This document shows, in pieces, positions 36,973 to 45,407 of a stretch of DNA of 64,000 nucleotides; position 1 is the first letter of the stretch, and every line of letters begins with the position of its first letter. This stretch comes from Kitasatospora fiedleri. GTDB lineage: Bacteria > Actinomycetota > Actinomycetes > Streptomycetales > Streptomycetaceae. The translations under genes and the position numbers were made by a program. The stretch covers positions 7,283,001 through 7,347,000 of the forward strand of contig NZ_OX419519.1 of the NCBI RefSeq assembly GCF_948472415.1. The letters are read 5' to 3'. The notes below the pieces were generated by a model, which was not told the DNA's origin, did no database searches, and saw only the letters and a program-made list of their open reading frames with translations.

Positions 36973-37364
36973 CCGCCCCGGCGCAGGGGGCGGCGGCCGG
37001 GCCCGACCCCGAGGAACTGGCCCGCCGCTACGTGCGGCTGTGGAACGAGCCCGACCCGGACCGGCGCCGCGCCGCCGTGGCGGAGCTGTTCGCGCCCGCG
37101 GTCGCGCACCGCACCCCGACGACGGCGGTGGACGGCCGGGCGGCGCTCACCGAGCGGATCGCCCTGGCCCACGCGGCGTGGGTGCGCGACACCGGGCACG
37201 CGTTCCGCCTGGTGCCCGGCACGGACGGGCACCACGGGGTGGTCCGGCTCCGCTGGGAGATGGTGCGGGCGGCGAGCGGCGCGTGCGTCTCGGCGGGCAC
37301 CGACCTGCTCGGGCTCGACCCGGCCGGGCTGGTCCTGACCGACCACCAGTTCATCGACCGCTGA
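36969..37364 (+). CDS. SnoaL/NTF2-like protein
   Basis: A 131-residue cone-fold protein. The N-terminal helices DPEELARRYVRLWNEPDPDRRRAAVAELF are followed by AHRTPTTAVDGRAALTERIALAHA and a four-strand sheet (HHGVVRLRWEMVRA...GTDLLGLDPAGLV), the usual pattern of SnoaL-like nuclear transport factor 2 folds. GTG start overlaps the efflux gene's TGA (GTGA), so the two are co-translated. Catalytic residues cannot be assigned; it could be a hydrolase, isomerase or binding protein acting on the exported compound. Confidence 0.8.
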   Translation: MTAPAQGAAAGPDPEELARRYVRLWNEPDPDRRRAAVAELFAPAVAHRTPTTAVDGRAALTERIALAHAAWVRDTGHAFRLVPGTDGHHGVVRLRWEMVRAASGACVSAGTDLLGLDPAGLVLTDHQFIDR

Positions 37365-37431
37365 GCCCGGCCCGACCGCCGGGCCCGGACCGACCCTGAC
37401 GGCCCGGGCCCGGCGGCGGCCCGGGCCCGGA

Positions 37432-37476
37432 CGGACCGCAGGCCCCGAAGGGAATCCCTTCGGGGCCTGCGGTCCG
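37432..37476. terminator. Bidirectional terminator hairpin
   Basis: Perfect 21-bp stem (37432-37452 with 37456-37476) and an AAT loop between the convergent efflux unit and the DUF1684 gene. Confidence 0.85.
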
Positions 37477-37535
37477 CCGCAGCCGGACGCTTCCGCTACG
37501 CCCGGCCGCGGTGCGTCACCCTCGCCGGTGGCGCG

Positions 37536-38387
37536 TCACGGCTGCCCGCCGCGCTCCAGCGGGATGCGCTCGCCGGCCTCGACCGCCGCCGGGAGGCGGT
37601 TCTCGGCGGGCGGCAGCGGGCAGGTGGCCAGGTCGGTGTAGGCGCACGGCAGGTTGGTGGCCCGGTTGAAGTCGACCGTGACCCGGCCCTGCGCGTCCGG
37701 CTCGTCGATGCTCAGCGAGCGGTTGGCGGCGTACGTGGTGACGCCCGAGGTGGCGTCGGTGAACAGCACGTGGAAGCTGCCCGGCCGGAAGCCGTTGAAC
37801 GCGGTCAGCCGGTGCGTGCCGCCGCCGTCGGGCAGCGTGAACTCGATCTCGCCCGGCGCGTCGTACACGTGCTGCAGGCCCTCCACGGCCGCGCCCACCG
37901 TCACCGGGCGCGGCTCCTCGAACGGCAGGTAGCGGCCGGTCAGCGCCCAGCGCGGGTCCGGCGCGTAGGTCGGGGTGCGGGTGAAGGCGCGCAGCAGCGG
38001 GTTGTCGGGGTGCCGGGGCCGGACGATGTCGTGGCCGCCGCGCTTGGCGACCTCGATCACCGCCTCGCCCGCCGTCGCGTACCGGCTGGCCCGCTCCGGC
38101 AGGACGCCGAAGTCGTACCGGCCGCGCACCGGCTCCCCGTCGAGGAGCAGCTCCTCGCCCTCGTCCAGCTCGACCCGCACCCCGTCCGGGCCGGTCGACC
38201 AGGCGCCCGGGGCGTCCGGGAAGCGGGTCGGCTCGGCGTCCAGCCAGTGCAGGCTGGTGACGGCGAGGAAGCCGTGCGGGTCGGCGAGGGCGCGCTGGCT
38301 GGCGGCGTGCCACTCCTCCCACTCGCGGGTGAACTCCTCGGCTCCGGCGGGGCCCTGGGCGGTGGTCGGTTCCTGAGTGGTCGTCAT
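37536..38387 (-). CDS. DUF1684 protein
   Basis: A 283-residue soluble protein of DUF1684. Family marks include WHAASQRALADPHGFLAVTSLHWL at the N-terminus, FEEPRPVTVGAAVEGLQHVY, the central TLPDGGGTHRLTAF and the C-terminal DFNRATNLPCAYTDLATCPLPPAENRLPAAVEAGE with two Cys. The last motif is strongly conserved in the family; function is unknown. ATG overlaps the stop of the upstream flavin monooxygenase by 4 bp, so they are co-translated. In the sulfur locus context, DUF1684 probably assists breakdown of an organosulfur or organonitrogen compound. That is inference from the neighbours. Confidence 0.85.
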   Translation of the reverse strand: MTTTQEPTTAQGPAGAEEFTREWEEWHAASQRALADPHGFLAVTSLHWLDAEPTRFPDAPGAWSTGPDGVRVELDEGEELLLDGEPVRGRYDFGVLPERASRYATAGEAVIEVAKRGGHDIVRPRHPDNPLLRAFTRTPTYAPDPRWALTGRYLPFEEPRPVTVGAAVEGLQHVYDAPGEIEFTLPDGGGTHRLTAFNGFRPGSFHVLFTDATSGVTTYAANRSLSIDEPDAQGRVTVDFNRATNLPCAYTDLATCPLPPAENRLPAAVEAGERIPLERGGQP

Positions 38388-39772
38388 ATCGCTTCCTCGG
38401 CAGTGCGGACGGGGACGGGCGGAAGGTCGAGGTGCTCGCGCAGGGTGCTGCCCTCGTACTCGGTGCGGAAGACGCCGCGCTCCTGGAGCAGCGGCACCAC
38501 GGTGTCGGCGAACTCGTCCAGGCCGCCGGGCGTCAGGTGCGGGGCCAGGATGAAGCCGTCGCTGGCGTCGGACTGGACGAAGCGGTTCATCTCCTCGGCG
38601 ATCCGGGCCGGGGTGCCGACGAAGGACTGGCGGGCGGACACCTCGATCACCAGGTCCCGGATGGACAGCTTCTTCGCCGCGGCCAGCTCCCGCCACTCGC
38701 GGGCCACCGCCAGCGGGTCCCGGCCGGTCCGGACCGAGGCCCGGCCCCGGGACACCGTGTGCTCGCCGACCAGCGGATCGACCTCCGGCAGCGGACCCTC
38801 CGGGTCGTGGTCCGACAGGTCCCGGTTCCACACCTGCTCCAGCAGCCGGATCGCGGTCTGCCCGCTGACCTGCTGGCGGCGCACCAGCGCGGCCTTCTCG
38901 CGGGCCTCCGCGTCGGTGGCGCCCAGCACGAAGGTCACCGCGGGCAGGATCTTCAGCGCGTCCGCCGACCGTCCGTGCCGGGCCAGCCGGCCCTTCACGT
39001 CCGCGTAGAACGCCTGCCCGGCCTCCAGGGTGCCGTGCCGGGAGAAGATCGCGTCCGCCGAGGCGGCGGCGAACTCGCGGCCCTGCTCGGAGTCGCCGGC
39101 CTGGAAGATCACCGGGCGGCCCTGCGGCGCGCGCGGCACGTCGAACCGGCCCGCGATGTCGAACTCGCTGCTGCGGTAGGCGAACCGGCCCGCCTCCGGA
39201 TCGCCCAGGAACACCCCGGACGCCGGATCGGCCACCACCTCGTCCCCGCGCCAGGAGTCGAACAGCCGCCAGGACGCCTCCAGGAACTGCCGGGCCCGGG
39301 CGTACCGGTCCTCCTCGCGCAGGAAGCCGCCGCGCCGGAAGTTCTCGCCGGTGAACGCGTCCCAGGAGGTCACCACGTTCCACGCCGAGCGGCCCGCCGA
39401 GAGGTGGTCCAGGGTGGCGAACTGCCGGGCCACCTCGTACGGTTCGTTGAACGTCGAGTTGATCGTCCCGGCCAGGCCGAGCCGGTCGGTGACCGCGGCC
39501 AGCGCCGCCAGCACGGTGAAGGTGTCCGGCCGGCCCACCACGTCCAGGTCGTAGATCAGCCCGTTCTGCTCGCGCAGCCGCAGGCCCTCGGCCAGGAACA
39601 GGAAGTCGAACTTGGCCCGCTCGGCGGTCCGCGCCAGGTGCGCGAAGGAGCTGAACGCGATCTGGCTGCCCGCCGCCGGGTCGCTCCATACCGTGGTGTT
39701 GTTCACGCCCGGGAAGTGCGCCGCCAGGTGAATCCGCTTGAGCGGCTTGCCGCTGCTGCTCTGGTTGCTCAT
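38384..39772 (-). CDS. NtaA/DszA-type FMN-dependent monooxygenase
   Basis: A 462-residue luciferase-like (LLM) flavin monooxygenase of the NtaA/SnaA/DszA group. Signs are HLAAHFPGVNNTTVWSDP near the start, FLFLAEGLRLREQNG, TINSTFNEPYEVARQFATLDHLS, SAWNVVTSWDAF and the group motif GFILAPHLTPGGLDEFADTVVPLLQERG. Such enzymes use FMNH2 from a separate reductase to attack amino-carboxylates or sulfur heterocycles such as dibenzothiophene. It overlaps the DUF1684 gene and sits 22 bp after a second LLM gene. No reductase gene is adjacent, so reduced flavin must come in trans. A cysteine-bearing leader peptide lies upstream of the operon, consistent with control by sulfur supply. Confidence 0.9.
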   Translation of the reverse strand: MSNQSSSGKPLKRIHLAAHFPGVNNTTVWSDPAAGSQIAFSSFAHLARTAERAKFDFLFLAEGLRLREQNGLIYDLDVVGRPDTFTVLAALAAVTDRLGLAGTINSTFNEPYEVARQFATLDHLSAGRSAWNVVTSWDAFTGENFRRGGFLREEDRYARARQFLEASWRLFDSWRGDEVVADPASGVFLGDPEAGRFAYRSSEFDIAGRFDVPRAPQGRPVIFQAGDSEQGREFAAASADAIFSRHGTLEAGQAFYADVKGRLARHGRSADALKILPAVTFVLGATDAEAREKAALVRRQQVSGQTAIRLLEQVWNRDLSDHDPEGPLPEVDPLVGEHTVSRGRASVRTGRDPLAVAREWRELAAAKKLSIRDLVIEVSARQSFVGTPARIAEEMNRFVQSDASDGFILAPHLTPGGLDEFADTVVPLLQERGVFRTEYEGSTLREHLDLPPVPVRTAEEAI

Positions 39773-39794
39773 GTCTGCTGCGTTCCTTCGGAGT

Positions 39795-41152
39795 TCAGGC
39801 GCTGACGGCGGTGGCGTCGGCCGTGGCGGCGGCCGTGGGACCGGTCTCGGCGGACCCGGCGGGCGCGGGGTCGGCACCGGCGGTCTCGGCGGGTGCGGCG
39901 GCGTAGCGGTTGGCGGGGCGCGGCAGGCCCAGCAGCCCGCGCAGGGTGGACGCCTCGTAGGCGGTGCGGAACAGCCCGCGGCGCTGGAGCTCCGGCACCA
40001 GGCCGCGGGTGATCCGCTCCAGGTCGTACGGCAGCGCGCCCGGCCGCAGCCGGAAGCCCGTCAGCCCGGCCGTCGCCAACTCCGCGAGCAGATCGGCCAG
40101 TTCGGCGGGCGTCCCGGCGAAGACCCGGGCGTCGCTGGTGTACTCGGCGCCCGCCGCCGCGTCCAGCCGGGCCAGCCGCTCGGCCGCCGCGCCCGGCTCG
40201 TCGTCCAGGAACACCACCAGGTCCGCGAAGACGTGCACGGTCTGCGCCGCCCGCCCGGCCTCCCGCTGGGCGGCCCGCACCTCGGCCACGATCGCCCGGG
40301 CCTGCTCCGCGTCGTGCGGCGTCACGAACGCCAGGTCGGTGGAGCGGCCCGCCAGCCGGAACGGCTCGCCGCGGTGGGCCAGGGCCGCCACCGGCGGCTG
40401 GCCCTGCGGCGGGCGGGGCGTGATGGACGGGCCGCGCACCGAGAACCGGGGCCCCTCGAAGTCGATGTAGTGCAGCTTCTCCCGGTCGATGAACCGGCCG
40501 GTCGCCGCGTCCCGGATCTCCGCGTCGTCCTCCCAGCTGTCCCACAGCCGGCGCAGCACCTCCACGTAGTCCTCGGCCTCGCCGAAGGACTCCGCCAGCG
40601 CCGCCAGCGCGGCGGGCGAGTCCAGGTCGTCCAGCCGCAGCTCGCGCGGCTCGCGGCGGCCGAAGTGCCCGACCTCGTCGACCCGCCCCGAGACCTTCAC
40701 CCGCAGCCCGGCCCGGCCCTCGCTCACGAAGTCCAGGCTGGCCACCGCCTTGGAGAGGTGGAACGGCTCGGTGTGCGTCACGATCGCGGTCGGCACCAGC
40801 CCGATGTGCCGGGTCAGCGGCGCGATCCGGGCCGCCACCAGCACCGCGTCCAGCCGGCCCGGACCCGGTCGGTGCGGGCGTCCGGCTCGAACGGGTGCTC
40901 CGACTGCAGGCTCAGCCCGTCCTCGATGGTCAGCAGGTCGAGCAGGCCGTGCTCCGCCTCCGCCGCCAGGTCCGCCCAGTACCGGGCGGTGAACAGCTCC
41001 TTCGGCCGGGCGCCCGGCTCCCGCCACGCGGCCGGGTGCCAGCCGGCGCCGTCCAGCGCGACGGCCAGGTGCAGCGGGGCGGGCGCGGCGGGAACGGCGG
41101 GAACGGCGGAGGACGCCTCGGGGGAGGGGGATGCTGCTGGCGATGCGGGCAT
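39795..41152 (-). CDS. Second LLM-class flavin monooxygenase (one frame break)
   Basis: About 453 residues. The N-terminal part (LHLAVALDGAGWHPAAWREPG ... GLLDLLTIEDGLSLQ) and the rest (LDAVLVAARIAPLTRHIGLVPTAIVTHTEPFHLSKAVASLDFVS) are in different frames, joined by one missing base near 40854: DRVRAG continues as LDAVLVAARIA. It has the LLM barrel and the C-terminal LVPELQRRGLFRTAYEASTLRGLLGLPRPANRY common in this group. First gene of a three-gene operon with the NtaA-type and DUF1684 genes, opening 128 bp after a leader peptide. The ~35-residue N-terminal and ~40-residue C-terminal tails are Ala-rich and probably flexible. Substrate not known. Confidence 0.78.
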
Positions 41153-41280
41153 GGCGGGACCGGTTCCTGTTCACGGGAGGGGCTGGCGAACGCGTCGGGG
41201 CGGACACCGAAGGCGCGGCCGGGGCGCGGTGCGGCGCGGCGGTGGAGCGAAGGGGGCGGAGGGCGCGGGGCGGTGCGGGC

Positions 41281-41373
41281 TCAGCCGACCGGGCCGGCCG
41301 GACAGAGCGCGGTGCTCACCCGCAGCAGGTCGACCGGCCGGTCGAGGTACACCTCGCGCTCCAGTGCCCGCAC
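41281..41373 (-). CDS. Cysteine-containing leader peptide upstream of the monooxygenase operon
   Basis: A 30-residue ORF starting at a GTG at 41373, with GGGGAGG a few bases before. Its core YLDRPVDLLRVSTALCPAG is the conserved streptomycete leader-peptide type (xxVDLLRVxxALC) found before sulfur-assimilation genes. It ends 128 bp before the first monooxygenase gene. In mycobacteria, a comparable short ORF with a cysteine near its end couples ribosome stalling to cysteine supply; the same is likely here. A nearly identical peptide opens the divergent operon at 41734. Confidence 0.75.
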   Translation of the reverse strand: MRALEREVYLDRPVDLLRVSTALCPAGPVG

Positions 41374-41510
41374 CGCCGTCACCTCCCCGTCCGCGTCTCG
41401 CGGCACCGCCCGGGTGCCGCCGTCCTCGCACCGTAACCCCGCACCGGGGCCCGGCACAACGCTGTTCATACAGCGGTAACGAACCGCCGACTCCGGCCGC
41501 CGGGCGGCCG

Positions 41511-41540
41511 TTGACATCCCGTCCGGGCCCGGCCTAGCTT
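41511..41540 (+). promoter_or_regulatory. Consensus promoter for the divergent sulfur operon
   Basis: TTGACA (41511-41516), 18-bp spacer, TAGCTT (41535-41540). It leads into the ~220-nt untranslated region with tandem repeats and the leader peptide at 41734. Confidence 0.65.
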
Positions 41541-41590
41541 GACCAGGACGAGGGACGACGGAGCGGCGCGGCCGTGACGCGGTGCCGCCG

Positions 41591-41710
41591 CGACCGTGAC
41601 CGTGACCGTGACGGCCGGCGCAGCGGGCGACGAGCGACGAGCGACGAGCGACGACTGCGGCAACCGAGACAACCGACCAGCGACCAGCGACGAGTGACGG
41701 CCGAGCGACG
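41591..41710 (+). repeat. Short tandem repeats in the 5' leader
   Basis: Four CGTGAC/GACCGT hexamers at 41591-41613, then four GCGACGA heptamers at 41627-41654 and looser GACCAGC/GAGCGAC copies to about 41710. They lie between the promoter at 41511 and the leader-peptide ORF. Confidence 0.8.
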
Positions 41711-41733
41711 AGGCGACCGGGGGGTGCGGGGTG

Positions 41734-41817
41734 GTGCGGCCAGCGGAGCGCGCGGTGTACCTCGACCGGCCGGTCGACCTGCTGCGCGTCAGCAGCGCGC
41801 TCTGTCCGGCCGGCTGA
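41734..41817 (+). CDS. Cysteine-containing leader peptide upstream of the GNAT-SsuD operon
   Basis: A ~27-residue ORF from the GTG at 41734 (a GTG at 41755 also works). Core YLDRPVDLLRVSSALCPAG, one residue different from the leader at 41281-41373 on the other strand. The single Cys lies four residues from the end. It stops 42 bp before the acetyltransferase gene and so can govern its translation or transcription. Too short for automatic calls. Belongs to the xxVDLLRVxxALC class tied to sulfur metabolism; the mechanism is inference. Confidence 0.72.
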   Translation: MRPAERAVYLDRPVDLLRVSSALCPAG

Positions 41818-41859
41818 AACCGCGCCGCCCGCCCACCCGTACCAGGAGCCCGCCCCGCC

Positions 41860-42669
41860 ATGAGCCCGCGCACCGCCCTGCCCGTGCCCACCGCCAGTAC
41901 CGCCGCCGACACTGCCGACACCGCCGCCGCCGACACCGGCGCAGCCGCCCACGTCCTCGACAACCCCGCCTGGGCCGCCCTCGCCGGGCCGCACGCCCAC
42001 CTCGCCGAACGCCGCGGCCGGGCCGCCCGCTACCCCGCGGACGTCTCCCCGTTCACCGCGCTCGCCGACCCGGCCGACCCGCTGGCCTGGCAGGACCTCG
42101 CCGCGCTGGCCGGACCGCCCGGCAGCACCACCCCCGTCACCGGCGCCGCCGCCGCGCCCGCGGGCTGGGAGGTGCTGGAGTCCGGCCACGGCGTCCAGCT
42201 GGTCGCCACCGCGCTGCGCACCGAACCAGCCCCGGAGGCGGTCGAGTTGGGCCCCGCCGACGTCCCCGAGATGCTCGACCTGATCGCCCGCACCCGCCCC
42301 GGCCCGTTCCTGCCCCGCACCATCGCCCTCGGCCGCTACCTCGGCCTGCGCCGGGACGGCCGCCTGATCGCGATGGCCGGCGAACGCCTGCACCCGCCCG
42401 GCTGGACCGAGATCAGCGCCGTCTGCACCGACCCCGACCACCGCGGCCGGGGCCACGCCACCCGCCTGGTGCGGGCCGTCGCGCACGGCATCGAGCAGCG
42501 CGGCGACACCCCGTTCCTGCACGCCGCCGCCGACAACACCCGGGCGATCGCCCTGTACGAGTCGCTGGGCTTCACGCTGCGCCGCCACACCGCGTTCCTG
42601 CGGGTCCGCACCCCCCTGGAGGCCGGCCCGGCCGTCCCCGCGGGCACCACCTCGAACCGGGAGAACTGA
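41860..42669 (+). CDS. GNAT-family N-acetyltransferase
   Basis: A 269-residue protein. The first ~130 residues are an extra domain of unknown role (LDNPAWAALAGPHAHLAER ... PADVSPFTALADPADPLAWQDLAALAG). The C-terminal GNAT core includes PGPFLPRTIALGRYLGLRRDGRLIAMAGERLH, the acetyl-CoA-binding loop in CTDPDHRGRGHATRLVRAV and the closing ADNTRAIALYESLGFTLRRH. An FR47-like acetyltransferase that uses acetyl-CoA. ATG with CAGGAGCC upstream; 5 bp to the monooxygenase gene, so a two-gene operon under the leader peptide. Natural substrate unknown; it may process an amine released from an organosulfur compound. Confidence 0.85.
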   Translation: MSPRTALPVPTASTAADTADTAAADTGAAAHVLDNPAWAALAGPHAHLAERRGRAARYPADVSPFTALADPADPLAWQDLAALAGPPGSTTPVTGAAAAPAGWEVLESGHGVQLVATALRTEPAPEAVELGPADVPEMLDLIARTRPGPFLPRTIALGRYLGLRRDGRLIAMAGERLHPPGWTEISAVCTDPDHRGRGHATRLVRAVAHGIEQRGDTPFLHAAADNTRAIALYESLGFTLRRHTAFLRVRTPLEAGPAVPAGTTSNREN

Positions 42670-42673
42670 CGCC

Positions 42674-43768
42674 ATGGCCGACCGCCCCACCACCGCCTTC
42701 CACTGGTTCCTGCCGACCGGCGGCGACGCCCGCGACCTGGGCGGCGCGGCCCACGGCACCGGCATCGGCGGCGCGTCCGCCGGCGCCCCGGCCGGCCGCC
42801 CCGCCACCCTCGGCTACCTCACCCAACTCGCGCAGGCCGTCGACCAGTTGGGCTACGACGCGGTACTGACCCCGACCGGTGCGCACTGCGAGGACGCCTG
42901 GATCACCACCGCCGCGCTGATCGCCGCCACCCGCCGGCTCAAGTTCCTGGTCGCCTTCCGCCCCGGCCTGATCGAACCCGCGCTCGCCGCGCAGACCGCC
43001 GCCACCTTCCAGCGCCTCTCCGGCGGCCGGCTGCTGCTCAACGTGGTGGCCGGCGGCAGCGACGCCGAGCAGCGCGGCTACGGCGACCGGCTCGACCACG
43101 ACGAACGGTACGCCCGGGCCGGCGAGTTCCTCGACGTGGTCCGGGCCGCCTGGCGCGGCACCCCGTACGACCACGCGGGCCCGCACTACCGGATCGAGGG
43201 CGGGCACCTGCGCCAGCCCCCCGAGCCGGTGCCCGAGGTCTACTTCGGCGGCTCCTCCGACCCCGCGCTCGACGTCGCCGCCCGGCACGCCGACACCTAC
43301 CTGACCTGGGGCGAACCCGTCGAGCAGGTCGCCGAGAAGATCGCCCGGGTCCGCGAGCTGGCCGCCGCGCAGGGCCGCTCCCCGCGCTTCGGCCTGCGGG
43401 TGCACGTGCTGAGCCGGGCCACCGCCGCCCGCGCCCGGCAGGACGCCGACGACCTGATCGCCGGGCTCGACGACAGCGCGATCGCCGCCGGACAGCAGCG
43501 GCTGCGCGCCCTGGAGTCGGTCGGCCAGCGCCGGATGCTCGACCTGCACGGCGGCAGCCGCGACCGGCTCTGGATCGCCCCCAACCTCTGGGCCGGCATC
43601 GGCCTGGTCCGCGGCGGCGCGGGCACCGCCCTGGTCGGCAGCCACCGCGAGGTCGCCGACCGCCTCGCCGAGTACCGCGACGCGGGCGTCGACGAGTTCG
43701 TCCTCTCCGGCTACCCGCACCTGGAGGAGTCCTACACCTTCGCCGAGCACGTCCGCCCGCTGCTCTGA
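42674..43768 (+). CDS. ssuD: SsuD-type alkanesulfonate monooxygenase
   Basis: A 364-residue FMNH2-dependent enzyme. SsuD features are visible: FHWFLPTGGDARDLG at the start, the conserved Cys in GAHCEDAWITTAALI, FLVAFRPGLIEPALAAQTAATFQRLSGGR, LLNVVAGGSDAEQRGYGD with the HDERYARAGEFLDV block, and the C-terminal FVLSGYPHLEESYTFAEHV. SsuD desulfonates alkanesulfonates to aldehyde and sulfite when sulfate is scarce. Slightly shorter than the 381-residue E. coli enzyme. No ssuABC transporter or SsuE reductase is adjacent, so uptake and flavin reduction come from elsewhere. Cysteine-leader control fits its role. Confidence 0.92.
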   Translation: MADRPTTAFHWFLPTGGDARDLGGAAHGTGIGGASAGAPAGRPATLGYLTQLAQAVDQLGYDAVLTPTGAHCEDAWITTAALIAATRRLKFLVAFRPGLIEPALAAQTAATFQRLSGGRLLLNVVAGGSDAEQRGYGDRLDHDERYARAGEFLDVVRAAWRGTPYDHAGPHYRIEGGHLRQPPEPVPEVYFGGSSDPALDVAARHADTYLTWGEPVEQVAEKIARVRELAAAQGRSPRFGLRVHVLSRATAARARQDADDLIAGLDDSAIAAGQQRLRALESVGQRRMLDLHGGSRDRLWIAPNLWAGIGLVRGGAGTALVGSHREVADRLAEYRDAGVDEFVLSGYPHLEESYTFAEHVRPLL

Positions 43769-44188
43769 CGGCCCGCCCGCCGGGACACGGGGCCCGACGG
43801 ACCGCCGCCCGCCCCCAGGGGCCGAACCTCCCGCCACCCGGGACGTTCGGCCCCTGCCCCTTTCCCGCCCCCGCCCCTACCGTGGAACCTCACCCGTTGG
43901 CCGGGCCGGCGGGGCCGTGACACCCCGCCGGCCCCGGGCGGACCGCAGCGCGGGCACCCCCCGGCCTCCGCCCCCCGGCCTCCGCTGGTCCCGGCCCCTC
44001 ACCCCCGGCTCCTCACCCCCGGCCTCTCGCCCCCGGCCGCTGTCCGGGCCTCCTTTCCTGGCCTCCGCCCCGCCCTCTGCTGCCGGGCCGCCACCGTCCG
44101 ACGCGCGCACTCAAGTGGTAGCGCACCCGCTTTCGTCCATTTTCATAGATCGGTCGTTTTTTTGCGTGAAGCTCGATACGCTTCGGCC
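43769..44188. other. 420-bp intergenic region
   Basis: Convincing coding signal is absent. From 43990 to 44070 there are CACCCCCGGC-type repeats. From 44130 the G+C drops and an unusual TTTTTTTGCGTGAAGCTCGATACGC stretch leads to the LacI start; it holds TTGCGT and ACGC half-sites matching the operator at 45235, so LacI probably autoregulates. Confidence 0.5.
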
Positions 44189-45235
44189 ATGACGAAGAAG
44201 CTGGACGAGGTGGCCCGGTTCGCCGGTGTGAGCGCGGTGACGGTGAGCCGGGTGCTGCGCAACCGGCCGGGGGTGGCGCGGGAGACCAGGGAGGCGGTGC
44301 TGACGGCGCTGGACGTGATGGGGGTCGAGCGGCCCTCGGCGTTCCGCTCGGACCGGGCGCCGCTGGTCGGACTGGTGGTGCCCGACCTGCAGAACCCGGT
44401 GTTCCCCGGGTTCTGCGAGGTGCTGGCAGGGGCGTTGAGCAAGCAGGGGCTGATGCCGGTGCTGTGCACCCGGACGGCCGACGGTGTCTCGGAGGCCAAC
44501 TACATCGAGATGCTGCTGCGGCAGAACGTGGCGGGCATCGTCTTCGTGGGGGCCAGCTACGCGGACGCCGGGCCCGAGCAGGGGCGGGCGCTGCGCGAGC
44601 GCGAGGTGCCGGTGGTGCTGATCAACGCGGCGGACGGACACCGCGGTTCGGCGCTGATCTCGGTGGACGACGAGGCGGCCGTCGAGCAGGCCGTGGCGCA
44701 CCTGGAGGCGCTCGGGCACGAGCGGATCGGACTGCTGCTCGGCCCGGCCGGACACGTGCCGTCCGTGCACAAACTGGACGCGTTCGCCCGGCACCTGCGC
44801 CGCCGCGGGCGGGAGGGGGAACTGAGCCGGCTGGTGGCCCACGCGATGTTCTCGATGGACGGCGGGGCCGCCGCCGCGCCCCGGCTGGTGGAGGCCGGGG
44901 CGAGCGCGGTGGTGTGCGCGAGCGACGCGCTGGCGCTGGGGGCGATCCGGCGGCTGCGGCGGGAGGGGCTGGTCGTGCCGCGGGACGTCTCGGTGGTCGG
45001 CTTCGACGACTCCCCGTACATGATCGCCACCGATCCGCCGCTCACCACGGTGCGCCAGCCCGTCGCCGCGATGGCCGCCGCGGCGGCGAAGGCGCTGGTG
45101 GAGCAGATCGAGGGCCGTCGGCTGCCCGTCGAGGAGGTGCTGTTCGAGCCCGAGCTGATCGTGCGCGGGTCGACCTGCACGGCACCCGCCACCGTGGCCG
45201 CCCGAGGCGGCGGGGGCCACGAAACCGGTTCGTAA
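44189..45235 (+). CDS. LacI-family sugar-responsive repressor
   Basis: A 348-residue repressor. The LacI HTH is at residues 4-50 (LDEVARFAGVSAVTVSRVLRN then PGVARETREAVLTAL), followed by the periplasmic-binding-protein fold (LVGLVVPDLQNPVFPGF ... ISVDDEAAVEQAVAHLEALGHERIGLL ... VSVVGFDDSPYMIATDPPLTTVRQP). Start at the ATG at 44189. It precedes an ABC importer, a GH87 and a GH13 gene in the same direction. ACGCAA-N5-TTGCGT right after its stop and a GCAA-N4-TTGC site before the binding-protein gene are the likely operators. The inducer is probably an alpha-1,3-linked oligosaccharide such as nigerose. Confidence 0.92.
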   Translation: MTKKLDEVARFAGVSAVTVSRVLRNRPGVARETREAVLTALDVMGVERPSAFRSDRAPLVGLVVPDLQNPVFPGFCEVLAGALSKQGLMPVLCTRTADGVSEANYIEMLLRQNVAGIVFVGASYADAGPEQGRALREREVPVVLINAADGHRGSALISVDDEAAVEQAVAHLEALGHERIGLLLGPAGHVPSVHKLDAFARHLRRRGREGELSRLVAHAMFSMDGGAAAAPRLVEAGASAVVCASDALALGAIRRLRREGLVVPRDVSVVGFDDSPYMIATDPPLTTVRQPVAAMAAAAAKALVEQIEGRRLPVEEVLFEPELIVRGSTCTAPATVAARGGGGHETGS

Positions 45236-45251
45236 CGCAAGCATGTTGCGT
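45235..45251. promoter_or_regulatory. LacI operator ACGCAA-N5-TTGCGT
   Basis: ACGCAAGCATGTTGCGT, perfect 6-bp arms. It begins at the last base of the LacI stop codon and is followed 8 bp later by TTGACT, so it sits at the promoter of the transport/glucanase operon. Confidence 0.75.
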
Positions 45252-45369
45252 CATCCCGTTGACTTCTTGCGTTCACAATGTCAGTGTTCGGGTCACCGAC
45301 GAGCGCCCGGTGCCACCGATCCGGGCCTCTTCCTCCCTCATACCGTTTGCGCTGCGAGCCGGGCTCGGC

Positions 45370-45381
45370 GCAAGCGGTTGC
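45370..45381. promoter_or_regulatory. Second LacI-type site GCAA-N4-TTGC
   Basis: GCAAGCGGTTGC about 27 bp before the binding-protein start. The half-site word GCAA recurs from the operator at 45235, so a looped or second repressor contact is possible. Confidence 0.5.
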
Positions 45382-45407
45382 AGGATCCACGGAAGGTCCG
45401 AATCAGC

